Assembly (NCBI RefSeq): GCF_947654275.1
Contig: NZ_CANTJS010000001.1
Location: 1-64,000 of the forward strand
Origin: an uncultured Oscillibacter sp.
GTDB lineage: Bacteria > Bacillota > Clostridia > Oscillospirales > Oscillospiraceae
DNA: 64,000 nt
Direction: 5' to 3'
Shown here: piece by piece, positions 49,874 through 57,815 of the stretch
How the letters are laid out: each line of letters begins with the position of its first letter
How positions within the stretch are numbered: position 1 is the first letter of the stretch
The notes under the pieces: generated by a model
Told to the model about the DNA's origin: nothing
The model's input: the letters and a program-made list of their open reading frames with translations, nothing else
Database searches by the model: none
Program-made: the position numbers and the translations under genes

Positions 49874-50018
49874 GTAGACATTCCTCCTTCTAAAATTACG
49901 AAGCGGTCAAATGTTCCGTGCCGCAGTCCCCCTTCCAGGGTTCGTGTCGGGGCTAGCCGATCCCACATCAATCCTGGAACAGGCTTCCTTGGCCGGGCCA
50001 TCCGCCCTTCGCAAGCCT

Positions 50019-50047
50019 AATGTAACAGCCCCGAATCCGTTTGTCTA
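50019..50047 (-). promoter_or_regulatory. Promoter and 140-nt leader of the S-layer gene
   Basis: On the minus strand, -35 TAGACA (50047-50042), 17-bp spacer, -10 TACATT (50024-50019). The leader (about 50012-49874) has inverted segments such as TTCCAGG/CCTGGAA, and long leaders are known to stabilise S-layer mRNAs. The rest of the gap to 50226 shows only a GC-rich hairpin near 50174-50210. Confidence 0.55.
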
Positions 50048-50226
50048 TGAATTCGCCGGACTTGTAATTTGTTTGATAAACGGCCTGTTTTTATTGCCGT
50101 TATGGGTTAAACAGCGGTAACAAAGTTCCGATTTTGCCGGGCCAAACCGCGGCGCTCCGCCGCAGCCGGAGGGCGGCCCCTCCGCCGCCGGGGCGGGTCC
50201 GGAGGGGCCGTCTGCCGCCAGCCTGC

Positions 50227-51501
50227 TCAGGCCTCGCCGGCGCTCTTATTCAATAAGTAGCGCTGCCGCTCCTGGCAAATCCGCCCCGACGCCAGCAGCT
50301 TTTGCAGCACCGGGCGGCACTGTCCCGGCTCAATGCCCAGCAGCCTCGCGATGTCCTGCCGGTAGGCGAAGCCCTCCCGCTCCAGATAGTCCAGAATGGC
50401 CTCCGCCTGCTTCTCCGGCGGCACCACGGCCTCGGGAAGGTAGTAGCGGTTCCCCACCTGGGTGAGCCTGCCCCGCTTCACCATCTGCCTGAGGCGGTTG
50501 TAAGCAGTGGTCCGGGAGACCTCCAGCAGCGCGCACACGTCGTTCCGGGTGACGGCGCGGCGCTTCCGGACCAGCTCCAGAATCCGGCCCTCTCCGCCGG
50601 AGCGGAGGCCGCAGTCCATGCGCAGATCCCGGAGGGTCACGTCGTCCAGCCCCGCCCGGATCAGCGCCGCCCGAACCAGCTTGGACAGCCGGGTCCGGTC
50701 ATAGGGCTGGCGGCTCCTGGGGGAGGTCAGCACCCATTCCGTATCCGGCTCCAACTCCCGCAGCGCCTCCAGCGCCCCCAGAACGCCGCCGGTCAGGGGG
50801 ACCCTCCGGTCCTCCAGACGCAGCAGCCCCCGGTCCAGCTCCGCCTGCTCCCACCGCAGAGCCACAATCTCCTCCAGCTGCAGGCCCGCCTGCCAGGTCA
50901 GCCACAGGGCCACGCCGGCCGGGCTGGTTCCCTCCGCCCGCAGCAGCTTCCACAGGGCAAACTCGTCAATCCGGGCCGGCGCTTCCCGGCGAATCCGGGT
51001 GGACACCCGCTTTTCCTCCAGATGCCGGCCAAAGTGGACATTCAGGCCCGCCGCTTCCACGCCGGTAATCCGGGAGACATACTGCCAGTCGTGGGTCTCC
51101 AGCTGCCGCAGGACGAAGTCGTTCCGCAGATCAATGAGCCGGACGGCGGTCTGCCCCTCCCGGTCCAGGGCGGTCCGGGCCAGCCGGGAAATGGACTGGG
51201 GCGTCAGGGGCTTCCGGTCCCGATCGGACAGCACCACGTGCTCCTGCCGCCGGTCCCGGCTGTCCCGCAGCCTCTGAAGCCACTCCGCCAGCTCATCGGA
51301 AATGGGGACGCTCCGGTCCGCCAGAACAATTTTCCGGTCCAGAAAATCCACCCGCTCCCAGGTCAGCCCCTGGATTTCCTCCCGCAGCAGTCCCGCCTGC
51401 CACGCCAGACGCAGAATGGCCCCGGCGGCGTCCTCCGCATGGGCCGCAAGGATGCGGTTCATGGCCCCTTCGTCAGGGCGGTTCACGACATAATCCTGCA
51501 T
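50227..51501 (-). CDS. Degenerate tandem tyrosine-recombinase-like protein with two winged helices
   Basis: This 424-residue protein contains two segments with the fold pattern of tyrosine-recombinase catalytic domains: about 15-160 (WQAGLLREEIQGLTWERVDF; LIDLRNDFVLRQLE) and about 175-310 (WQAGLQLEEIVALRWEQ; TLRDLRMDCGL). In both, the first catalytic Arg of GLR is replaced (Leu, Gln). The HxLRH motif is IDLRN and RDLRM. The nucleophile Tyr aligns with Phe in HFGRH of the first copy and is lacking in the second. Two winged-helix segments follow (about 312-362, TRNDVCALLEVSRTTAYNRL; about 368-420). Strand exchange is not expected; DNA binding is. ATG 51501 has GGGAGGAG upstream. Confidence 0.7.
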   Translation of the reverse strand: MQDYVVNRPDEGAMNRILAAHAEDAAGAILRLAWQAGLLREEIQGLTWERVDFLDRKIVLADRSVPISDELAEWLQRLRDSRDRRQEHVVLSDRDRKPLTPQSISRLARTALDREGQTAVRLIDLRNDFVLRQLETHDWQYVSRITGVEAAGLNVHFGRHLEEKRVSTRIRREAPARIDEFALWKLLRAEGTSPAGVALWLTWQAGLQLEEIVALRWEQAELDRGLLRLEDRRVPLTGGVLGALEALRELEPDTEWVLTSPRSRQPYDRTRLSKLVRAALIRAGLDDVTLRDLRMDCGLRSGGEGRILELVRKRRAVTRNDVCALLEVSRTTAYNRLRQMVKRGRLTQVGNRYYLPEAVVPPEKQAEAILDYLEREGFAYRQDIARLLGIEPGQCRPVLQKLLASGRICQERQRYLLNKSAGEA

Positions 51502-51643
51502 GGCTCCTCCCTTTTTGTTACAGTTGTATAGCAAATTTTCTGCCTTCCCCATAAAGCAAAAAACGCCTTGTTTTCCTCGTAACCGCGGAAAACAGGCAAG
51601 TTTCAGCACAGGCTGTTTGTTACACTTATGGGCTTCAGACATC

Positions 51644-51690
51644 GAATCTGCCAGATTCCTTGAATCCACTGCGGCGCAACGGATTCAAGG
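51644..51690. promoter_or_regulatory. Palindrome cluster between divergent regulators
   Basis: GAATCT-N3-AGATTC (51644-51658) touches CCTTGAATCC-N13-GGATTCAAGG (51658-51690, perfect 10-bp arms). Together they carry four GAATC/GATTC half-sites at regular orientation. A further palindrome TGTTTTCC/GGAAAACA lies at about 51572-51597. No gene is seen in the 309-bp gap. These are candidate operators for the flanking regulators, though the second hairpin, followed by TTTTT, could also act as a terminator or attenuator. Confidence 0.5.
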
Positions 51691-51810
51691 TTTTTCATAC
51701 TTGCAGGATACGCTAAAAGATAACAAAAATCAATATCTTTTTGCATATTTTGCATCGCAGGAACCGGGAATAGACTGGAACAAAAGAGACAGAAAGGAAC
51801 GTGACATACA

Positions 51811-52140
51811 ATGACAAAGCAGGAACGCGTCGACATGGGGCACCGCCTGCGCCAGCAGCGGAGCCGTCTGGGGCTGACCCGGGAGCAGTTCGCGGAGCTG
51901 GCGGATATCGGAGCCGGGTACTACGGACAGATCGAGGTGGGCACCTCTCAGATGTCCATTGACACCCTGATAAAGATTTCTAAGGCCTCCCGCCTCTCCC
52001 TGGAATACATCCTCTTTGGCCGGGAGGAGGAACCGGCGGACCCCGCCCCCGTTCAGGCTCTGCTGGGCCGCTGTACCGCCCGGGAGCTGCGGCTGGCGGA
52101 AAAGGTTCTCCAGCTCTTCCTGCTTCGGGGCGATCTGTAG
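51811..52140 (+). CDS. XRE-family transcriptional regulator
   Basis: This 109-residue protein has an N-terminal Cro/C1 helix-turn-helix (about 9-65: HRLRQQRSRLGLTREQFAELADIGAGYYGQIEVG; LEYILFG). A short helical tail (CTARELRLAEKVLQLFLL) could mediate dimerisation. AAAGGAA lies some 12 nt before ATG 51811. It is divergent from the recombinase-like gene over a region with several palindromes, and may control itself and that neighbour. Confidence 0.85.
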   Translation: MTKQERVDMGHRLRQQRSRLGLTREQFAELADIGAGYYGQIEVGTSQMSIDTLIKISKASRLSLEYILFGREEEPADPAPVQALLGRCTARELRLAEKVLQLFLLRGDL

Positions 52141-52183
52141 AGGGCGGTTTCAAAGGATTTCACGGATTTTTCCCCTTTCCCAC

Positions 52184-52212
52184 TTTCCACGGCAGGAAAA
52201 AAAGAGTATAAT
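52184..52212 (+). promoter_or_regulatory. Promoter for thiI
   Basis: -35 TTTCCA (52184-52189), 17-bp spacer, perfect -10 TATAAT (52207-52212), 36 nt before ATG 52249. Confidence 0.55.
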
Positions 52213-52248
52213 GCCCCTGTCAACTATTGATTTCACGGAGGAACCTTC

Positions 52249-53427
52249 ATGAACGACAAGGAAATGTTACTCTTAAAGCTGGGGGAAGTGGTCCTGAAGG
52301 GCCAGAACCGCCGTTCCTTTGAAGACCGGCTGGTTGCCAACACGGCCCGCCGTCTGAAAAGCTGCGGCAGCTTCCAGGTCTACATCCGCCAGAGCACCAT
52401 CTATGTGGAGCCCACCGGGGACAACTGCGATATGGAAGCGGCTTACGCCGCCGCCCGGCAGGTCTTCGGCGTGGTCTCCGTGGCCCGGGCCGTCCCCTGT
52501 GAGAAGACGGTGGAGGCCATTGCGGAGACTGCCAGGAGCTACCTGGCGGACCAGTTCGCCGCCTCGAAGAGCTTCAAGGTGGAGAGCAAGCGGGCGGACA
52601 AGAGCTTTCCCATGAATTCCATTCAGGTCTCCCAGGCGGTGGGAGGCGAGCTGGCGGAGGCCTTCCCCCATGTCGCCGTAGACGTGCACAACCCGGACCT
52701 GACGGTGTTCGTGGAGGTTCGTGAGAAATACGCCTATGTCCACGCCCCCGCCCTCCCCGGAGCGGGTGGCCTGCCGGTGGGCATGGGGGGCCACGCCGTC
52801 AGTCTGCTCTCCGGCGGACTGGACAGCCCCGTATCCTCCTGGATGATGGCACGCCGGGGCGTGGAGCTGGAGATGGTCCATTTTGTCTCCCCGCCCTATA
52901 CCTCCCGGCAGGCTCAGGACAAGGTGCTGGAGCTGGCCCGGCTGCTGACGGCCTACTGCGGCCGCCTCCGGGTCCACATCGTCCCCTTCACGGAAATTCA
53001 GGAGGAAATCCGGAAGAACTGTCCCGAGGAGTATTTCACTCTGATTATGCGGCGCTTCATGATGCGCCTGGCGGAGGCCATTGCCAGACGGGCGGGGGCC
53101 AGGGCCCTGATTACCGGCGAGTCCCTGGGCCAGGTGGCCAGTCAGACCATGATGGCCCTGGGGGTCACCGAGGACGTCACTACCCTGCCGGTGCTCCGGC
53201 CCCTCATCGGCATGGACAAGGTGGAGATCATCCACACCGCCCAGCGCATCGGCACCTACGATACTTCCATCCTCCCCTATGAGGACTGCTGCACCGTCTT
53301 CACCCCCCGGCATCCCGCCACCCGTCCCCATCTGGAGGACGTGCGGAAGGCCGAGGCCAAACTGGATGTGGAGGCCCTGGTGGCCCGGTCCCTGGAGGGG
53401 GAGGAATGGGTCTGGGTGAAGCCCTGA
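52249..53427 (+). CDS. thiI: tRNA 4-thiouridine synthase ThiI
   Basis: This 392-residue enzyme adenylates U8 of tRNA for sulfur insertion and may supply sulfur for thiamine. The N-terminal ferredoxin-like region and THUMP domain (residues 60-165) are followed by the PP-loop SLLSGGLDSPVSSWMM (near 185). The C-terminal CCTVFTPRHPATRP segment is conserved. There is no rhodanese extension, typical of Firmicutes where a separate sulfurtransferase such as a cysteine desulfurase is used. ATG 52249 has GGAGG upstream. Confidence 0.95.
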   Translation: MNDKEMLLLKLGEVVLKGQNRRSFEDRLVANTARRLKSCGSFQVYIRQSTIYVEPTGDNCDMEAAYAAARQVFGVVSVARAVPCEKTVEAIAETARSYLADQFAASKSFKVESKRADKSFPMNSIQVSQAVGGELAEAFPHVAVDVHNPDLTVFVEVREKYAYVHAPALPGAGGLPVGMGGHAVSLLSGGLDSPVSSWMMARRGVELEMVHFVSPPYTSRQAQDKVLELARLLTAYCGRLRVHIVPFTEIQEEIRKNCPEEYFTLIMRRFMMRLAEAIARRAGARALITGESLGQVASQTMMALGVTEDVTTLPVLRPLIGMDKVEIIHTAQRIGTYDTSILPYEDCCTVFTPRHPATRPHLEDVRKAEAKLDVEALVARSLEGEEWVWVKP

Positions 53428-53464
53428 GGTAAGCAACCACAAACACAGAATAAGGGGTGTTTTC

Positions 53465-54247
53465 ATGATTGACTGGAACGAGCTGAACTGCCGCAGTATG
53501 CTGGAAAACTACTACGCCGCCCTGCTGAAGCGGGAAGAACAAAAACATATAAACCATGAGAAAAAGGCGAAAACAGCAGAGGAACTGGAGGATTTGAAAG
53601 AGAAAATCGAAAAGAAGCAAATTCACAGCCTGCGGGTTCTCGCCTTCTGTCGGGACATCGCAGCAGTACTCACAGAGTCTAACCCCAAACCGGGGCTCAA
53701 TGAAACCATGCTTTACGCCGCCGCCCTTCTTCATGATATCGCCAAATTCGACAGCAACAAATACCATCACCGTCTGGCTGCCAGCGCCATCAAGACAGTC
53801 TGCGGCCCCTACGGTCCTGAGGACAGCGCCGGTTTCTTTGCCCTGGACGAAATCATCACCGCCCATAAGACCCGGCGGTTCGCCCCCTGTCCGGAATACG
53901 CGGCGGAGGCCGCCATCCTCCGCATGGCCGATAAGCTGGATGAAATCTATCGCAAAACACAGAAAGTGCAGGAAGCGGAGGCAGGGGTAATACAAGCAGA
54001 GCAGAAGTTTGAAAAAGCTGCGCACAACGAAAAGCCAAAAAAGGCTGCCAAAAAGCTACAGGATAAAGAAGAAAAACTTATAAAAAGAGAGGCCTCTCTG
54101 GAGAAAGCAAAGGTGGATTTCATACAGAACCGTGAAATCATTCATACTTTTTTTGAAAGCGAACATCATGGCGGCTGCGATTCAACTTTTTACAAAGCTC
54201 TCTGCAAGGCGCTTGCTCTTCGTTGCGACTCCCTTTTAAATTTTTAA
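53465..54247 (+). CDS. HD-domain phosphohydrolase-like protein with coiled coil
   Basis: The protein has 260 residues. An HD domain is suggested by HSLRVLAFCRDI (His near 57), ALLHDIAKFDS (His-Asp pair near 89-90), HKTRRFAP and RMADKLDEI (Asp). These metal-binding residues in order fit a phosphohydrolase. The segments at 20-50 and about 155-225 are Lys/Glu/Ala-rich and likely coiled coil. AT-richer than its neighbours in the second half. Located between thiI and cinA on the same strand; the substrate (nucleotide or cyclic di-nucleotide) is unknown. Confidence 0.75.
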   Translation: MIDWNELNCRSMLENYYAALLKREEQKHINHEKKAKTAEELEDLKEKIEKKQIHSLRVLAFCRDIAAVLTESNPKPGLNETMLYAAALLHDIAKFDSNKYHHRLAASAIKTVCGPYGPEDSAGFFALDEIITAHKTRRFAPCPEYAAEAAILRMADKLDEIYRKTQKVQEAEAGVIQAEQKFEKAAHNEKPKKAAKKLQDKEEKLIKREASLEKAKVDFIQNREIIHTFFESEHHGGCDSTFYKALCKALALRCDSLLNF

Positions 54248-54277
54248 GTCTTTCCTGGCCATCAGAAAGGAACGCTT

Positions 54278-55531
54278 ATGTCACACACCGCCGAGCTCAT
54301 CGCCGTAGGCACCGAGCTGCTCCTTGGCAACATCGCCAACACCAACGCCCAGACCCTCAGCCAGAGCCTGTCCGCCCTGGGCGTCAACGTCTTCTGGCAC
54401 ACCGTCGTAGGCGACAACCCGGACCGCCTCCGGGAGGCCCTGGACATCGCCCGCCGCCGGGCGGACATCATCATCACCACCGGGGGCCTGGGCCCTACTT
54501 ACGATGATCTCACCAAGCAGACCATCTGCGCCGCCTTCGGAAAGCCCCTGGTCCTCCACCCGGACATTCTGGAGGACATCCGGGCCTTTTATGAGTCCGC
54601 CCTCCACGTCCCCATGCCGGAGAACAACACCCGGCAGGCGGAGCTCCCCGAGGGCTGCACGGTCTTCGACAACCCCGTGGGCACCGCCCCCGGCTGCGCC
54701 TTTGAGTCGGAGGGCGTTCACGTCCTCATGCTCCCCGGCCCGCCCCACGAGATGGAAACCATGCTCCGCCGCCACGTAGAGCCCTATCTGCGCAGGCTGT
54801 CCCACGAGGTCATCGTCTCCCGGGACATCATGACCTTCGGCATGGGCGAGTCCTCTGTGGATGAACTCCTACACGAGAAAATGGCCCGCATGACCAACCC
54901 CACCCTGGCTACCTATGCCAAGCCCTGCGAGGTCCGCCTCCGGGCCACGGCCAAGGCCCCCACCCGGGCAGAGGCGGAAGCCATGCTGGTCCCGGTGGTC
55001 GCGGAGGTCCTGGACCTTCTGGGGGACATCGTCTATGGCGTGGATGTGAAGGACCTGCCGGAGGTCTGTCTGGCGCTTTTGAAGGACAGGGGCCTGACCC
55101 TTGCCACCGCCGAGAGCTGCACCGGCGGTCTTGTGGCGGAGAAAATGACCGCCATTCCCGGAGCCTCCAGGGTCTGCCGGGGCGGCGTGGTCAGCTACTG
55201 GACCAGCACAAAGGCGGATATCCTCCATGTCCCCCAGGAGATTCTGGACGGCCCCGGCCCCGTATCGGAGGCATGCGCCCGGTCCATGGCGGAGGGCGTC
55301 CGCCAAATCACCGGAGCGGACCTCGGCGTCTCCGTCACCGGCTCCGCCGGACCGGACCCCGACGAGCGGGGCGTCCCGGTGGGCATCGTTTACATCGGCC
55401 TGTCCACGCCTGAAGGGACCTTCTGCCGCCCCCTGGATTTCGGACGCCGCCGGAGGGACCGCATCCAGGGTCTGGCGGCCAACCACGCCTTCGACCTGGT
55501 GCGCCGGTATCTCTCGCGGCTGCCCATGTGA
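54278..55531 (+). CDS. cinA: CinA-family protein (competence/damage-inducible, NMN amidohydrolase domain)
   Basis: The protein has 417 residues. The N-terminal MoCF-like domain (about 1-170: AELIAVGTELLLGNIANTNAQ; ITTGGLGPTYDDLTK) is a nucleotide-binding fold with pyrophosphatase activity in characterised members. The C-terminal CinA domain (about 260-415: LATAESCTGGLVAEKMT; VTGSAGPDP) carries the nicotinamide-mononucleotide deamidase motif with Ser and Lys. In Firmicutes it is often next to recA; here recA is at 37-38 kb. AGAAAGGAA precedes ATG 54278. Confidence 0.94.
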   Translation: MSHTAELIAVGTELLLGNIANTNAQTLSQSLSALGVNVFWHTVVGDNPDRLREALDIARRRADIIITTGGLGPTYDDLTKQTICAAFGKPLVLHPDILEDIRAFYESALHVPMPENNTRQAELPEGCTVFDNPVGTAPGCAFESEGVHVLMLPGPPHEMETMLRRHVEPYLRRLSHEVIVSRDIMTFGMGESSVDELLHEKMARMTNPTLATYAKPCEVRLRATAKAPTRAEAEAMLVPVVAEVLDLLGDIVYGVDVKDLPEVCLALLKDRGLTLATAESCTGGLVAEKMTAIPGASRVCRGGVVSYWTSTKADILHVPQEILDGPGPVSEACARSMAEGVRQITGADLGVSVTGSAGPDPDERGVPVGIVYIGLSTPEGTFCRPLDFGRRRRDRIQGLAANHAFDLVRRYLSRLPM

Positions 55532-55586
55532 GGCCCCGCCACTCTCCGGAGACAAAACAGAAAAGCGAAAAACGAAGAAAACACAA

Positions 55587-55619
55587 AAGCCCCCTGCGGG
55601 AAATTCCCGCAGGGGGCTT
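55587..55619 (-). terminator. Terminator of the nucleoside ABC operon
   Basis: Perfect 15-bp arms (55587-55601, 55605-55619). On the minus strand TTTTGTGTTTT follows, so it mainly terminates the binding-protein gene; it also lies after cinA on the plus strand. Confidence 0.85.
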
Positions 55620-55686
55620 GCTGTCTGGGTTCCGGCGCTTCAGCCGCTTATATCGCGGCCTGCCGGATATCAGCAGAAGATTTACG

Positions 55687-56766
55687 TTACTGCATAAAGG
55701 TGCCGTCCATCACCTGGTCGATATAGCTGTTGTACTTGTCCTGCACCTCAGAGGGCACCAGGTCGCTGAGCTTGCCCACGGACAGAACGCCGTTCTGCAT
55801 GGTGCCGTAGATGGTCTCGCCGCCGAAGGTGCCGGCCTCCACGGCCTCCATGCACAGGCCCACCAGGCCGGAGTTGTCGGTGACCTGGCTGCCGATGATG
55901 CACTCGTTCTGGCCCAGGAAGTCGCCGGGCTGAGCGATGTCATAGACCTTCACGGAGCCGCTGGCGGCATTGGCCTCGTCAATGGCCTGCCGCGCGCCGG
56001 AGTCCACGGCGGAGGCGTCGCCAAAGAAGACGTCCGCGCCCTGGTCCATCATGGCCTTGGCAAACTCGATGCCCTTGTCGGAGGCGCTGAAGTCGCCGGA
56101 ATAGACGATATCCAGAGCCTCGACGGTTTTGCCCTCCTGCTGGCCGATGTACTCGGCGGACTCCACAAAGCCGGCATATTTGCCCTTGGTGGTGTCGATT
56201 TCCATGCCGCCGATGAAGGCCACCTTGCCGGTCTCGGTCATAAGGCCTGCCAGGATGCCGGCAATCCAGCCCACCTGCTGGGAATCGGGGAGCAGAGAGG
56301 TCACATTTTTGTTGGCGGCCTTGTCCGGGGTGTCCGCGCCGCCGTTCAGCAGGGCGAAGGCGATGTCGGGGTACTCCTCGGCGGCCTGGAGAATGGCGTC
56401 GGTGTACTGGTTGCCGGGGGCATAGATCAGGTCATAGCCCAGGTCGCAGAAGGACACGATGTTGTCATAGTAGGCGGACTGGGCAATGCTGTCGGATACG
56501 GCGGTCTCCCAGCCGTATTTTTCGGCGGCGTCAATCATGGCGTTGTAGCAGGCCATGCCCCATCCGCCGTCGGAGATGCTGGAGTCGCAGATCATGGCAA
56601 CCTTGTAGGTCTTTCCGCCGGAATCGCCGCCGGCATTGCCGGAGTCGCCGCCGGAAGGGGCCGCGCCGCCGGTGCCGGTGGAGCTGCCGCCGGAATTGCC
56701 GCCTCCGCAGGCGGCCAGGCTCAGCGCCAGAGCCAGGGTCAGAATCAGTGCAAGTACTTTTTTCAT
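55687..56766 (-). CDS. BMP-family nucleoside-binding lipoprotein
   Basis: This 359-residue lipoprotein has the signal MKKVLALILTLALALSLAACGGG with lipobox LAAC. A Gly/Ser/Thr linker is followed by a periplasmic-binding domain of the Bmp/Med type (KVAMICDSSISDGGWGMACYNAM; VGWIAGILAGLM; GAQWADVFFG-like GADVFFGDASAV). Members bind purine nucleosides. ATG 56766 is chosen because AAGGAGG precedes it; the reading to 56793 adds MNKIRRIFG without a site. It lies 115 bp after the permease stop, within the same operon order. Confidence 0.9.
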   Translation of the reverse strand: MKKVLALILTLALALSLAACGGGNSGGSSTGTGGAAPSGGDSGNAGGDSGGKTYKVAMICDSSISDGGWGMACYNAMIDAAEKYGWETAVSDSIAQSAYYDNIVSFCDLGYDLIYAPGNQYTDAILQAAEEYPDIAFALLNGGADTPDKAANKNVTSLLPDSQQVGWIAGILAGLMTETGKVAFIGGMEIDTTKGKYAGFVESAEYIGQQEGKTVEALDIVYSGDFSASDKGIEFAKAMMDQGADVFFGDASAVDSGARQAIDEANAASGSVKVYDIAQPGDFLGQNECIIGSQVTDNSGLVGLCMEAVEAGTFGGETIYGTMQNGVLSVGKLSDLVPSEVQDKYNSYIDQVMDGTFMQ

Positions 56767-56881
56767 TCCGAAAATCCTCCTTATTTTGTTCACGTTTGTG
56801 CTTCTATATGAAAACAGACCGCAGGCCTGATTTCAATGTTGGAAAATTCCTAATTCCTCATTCCTAACTCCTGATTGAGGG

Positions 56882-57814
56882 TCAGCGCTCCTCCCGCAGA
56901 TAGGGCTTGCCCACGCCCTTGGGGCCGGCCTTCTTCGCGCCGATGACCGCCAGCACCGCCACCGTGGCGATGTAGGGAATCATCTGGAAGAACTGATAGG
57001 GGATGCCGTAGCTTCCCACCTGGAGCCGGATCTGAAGGGCGTCGCAGAAGCCGAAGAACAGGCAGGCCAGCAGCACGCCGCCGGCGCTCCACCGGCCGAA
57101 AATCACCGCCGCCAGAGCGATGAAGCCCCGGCCGGCCACGTTGCCGTCGGTGTAGGTGGTGGAATAGCAGGTGGTGAGATAGGCCCCGCCGATGCCTGCC
57201 AGAGCGCCGCAGATGACGCTGGCGGCGTACTTCACGCCCACCACGCTGATGCCCAGGGTGGCGGCGGCCTTGGGGTACTCGCCCACGGCCTTGAAATTCA
57301 GGCCGGACCTGGTCTTGTTGAAGTAGACGGCGGTGAAGATGACCAGACCGTAAGCCAGATACACCATGGGGGTCTGGTCCAGCAGCAGCCGCACCAGGAA
57401 GTTCTCGGAGGTGATGCCCAGCAGGCCGGAGAGGGTGGTCATGAGGCCCACCTGAACCAGCTCGCTGCCCGCGCCGAAGTACACCCGGTAGATGAACGCC
57501 GCCAGGGCCGGGGCAAAGATATTGATAGCCATGCCGTAGACAATCTGCTCGGCGCAGAGGTTGATGGTGGCATAGGCATAGATCATGTTCACAAGGATGC
57601 CCACCGCCGCGCCGGCGGCCACCCCCAGCAGGGGGCTGCCGGTAATCAGGCTGACCATGAAGCCCGTCAGGGAGCCGATGGCCGCCAGACCCTCCAGGCC
57701 GATGTGGACCAGGCCCGCCCGCTGGGAATACAGCTCCGCCAGGGACAGGAAAATCAGGGGCGTGGCCATGCGGACGCTGGCCAGAATCAGGTTGGAGATG
57801 AAAGAAGCATCCAT
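56882..57814 (-). CDS. ABC transporter permease (nucleoside, NupQ-like)
   Basis: This 310-residue membrane protein has eight to nine helices of the branched-chain-type permease family (RHYPAV absent; GLVHIGLEGLAAIGSLTGFMVSL; YGMAINIFAPALAAFI; EYPKAAATLGISVVG) found with BMP binding proteins. One nucleotide separates it from the other permease. It pairs with it to form the membrane channel for nucleosides. Confidence 0.9.
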   Translation of the reverse strand: MDASFISNLILASVRMATPLIFLSLAELYSQRAGLVHIGLEGLAAIGSLTGFMVSLITGSPLLGVAAGAAVGILVNMIYAYATINLCAEQIVYGMAINIFAPALAAFIYRVYFGAGSELVQVGLMTTLSGLLGITSENFLVRLLLDQTPMVYLAYGLVIFTAVYFNKTRSGLNFKAVGEYPKAAATLGISVVGVKYAASVICGALAGIGGAYLTTCYSTTYTDGNVAGRGFIALAAVIFGRWSAGGVLLACLFFGFCDALQIRLQVGSYGIPYQFFQMIPYIATVAVLAVIGAKKAGPKGVGKPYLREER

Positions 57815-57815
57815 G

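Noticed and set aside
45878-50020. 1380-codon open frame opposite the S-layer gene
   Set aside because: Its Gly/Val/Leu-rich pattern follows from codon bias of the S-layer gene on the other strand; it spans the real promoter region and has no domain.
50174-50210. Terminator of the recombinase-like gene
   Set aside because: The GC-rich hairpin has no T-run on either side, so I do not list it as a terminator.
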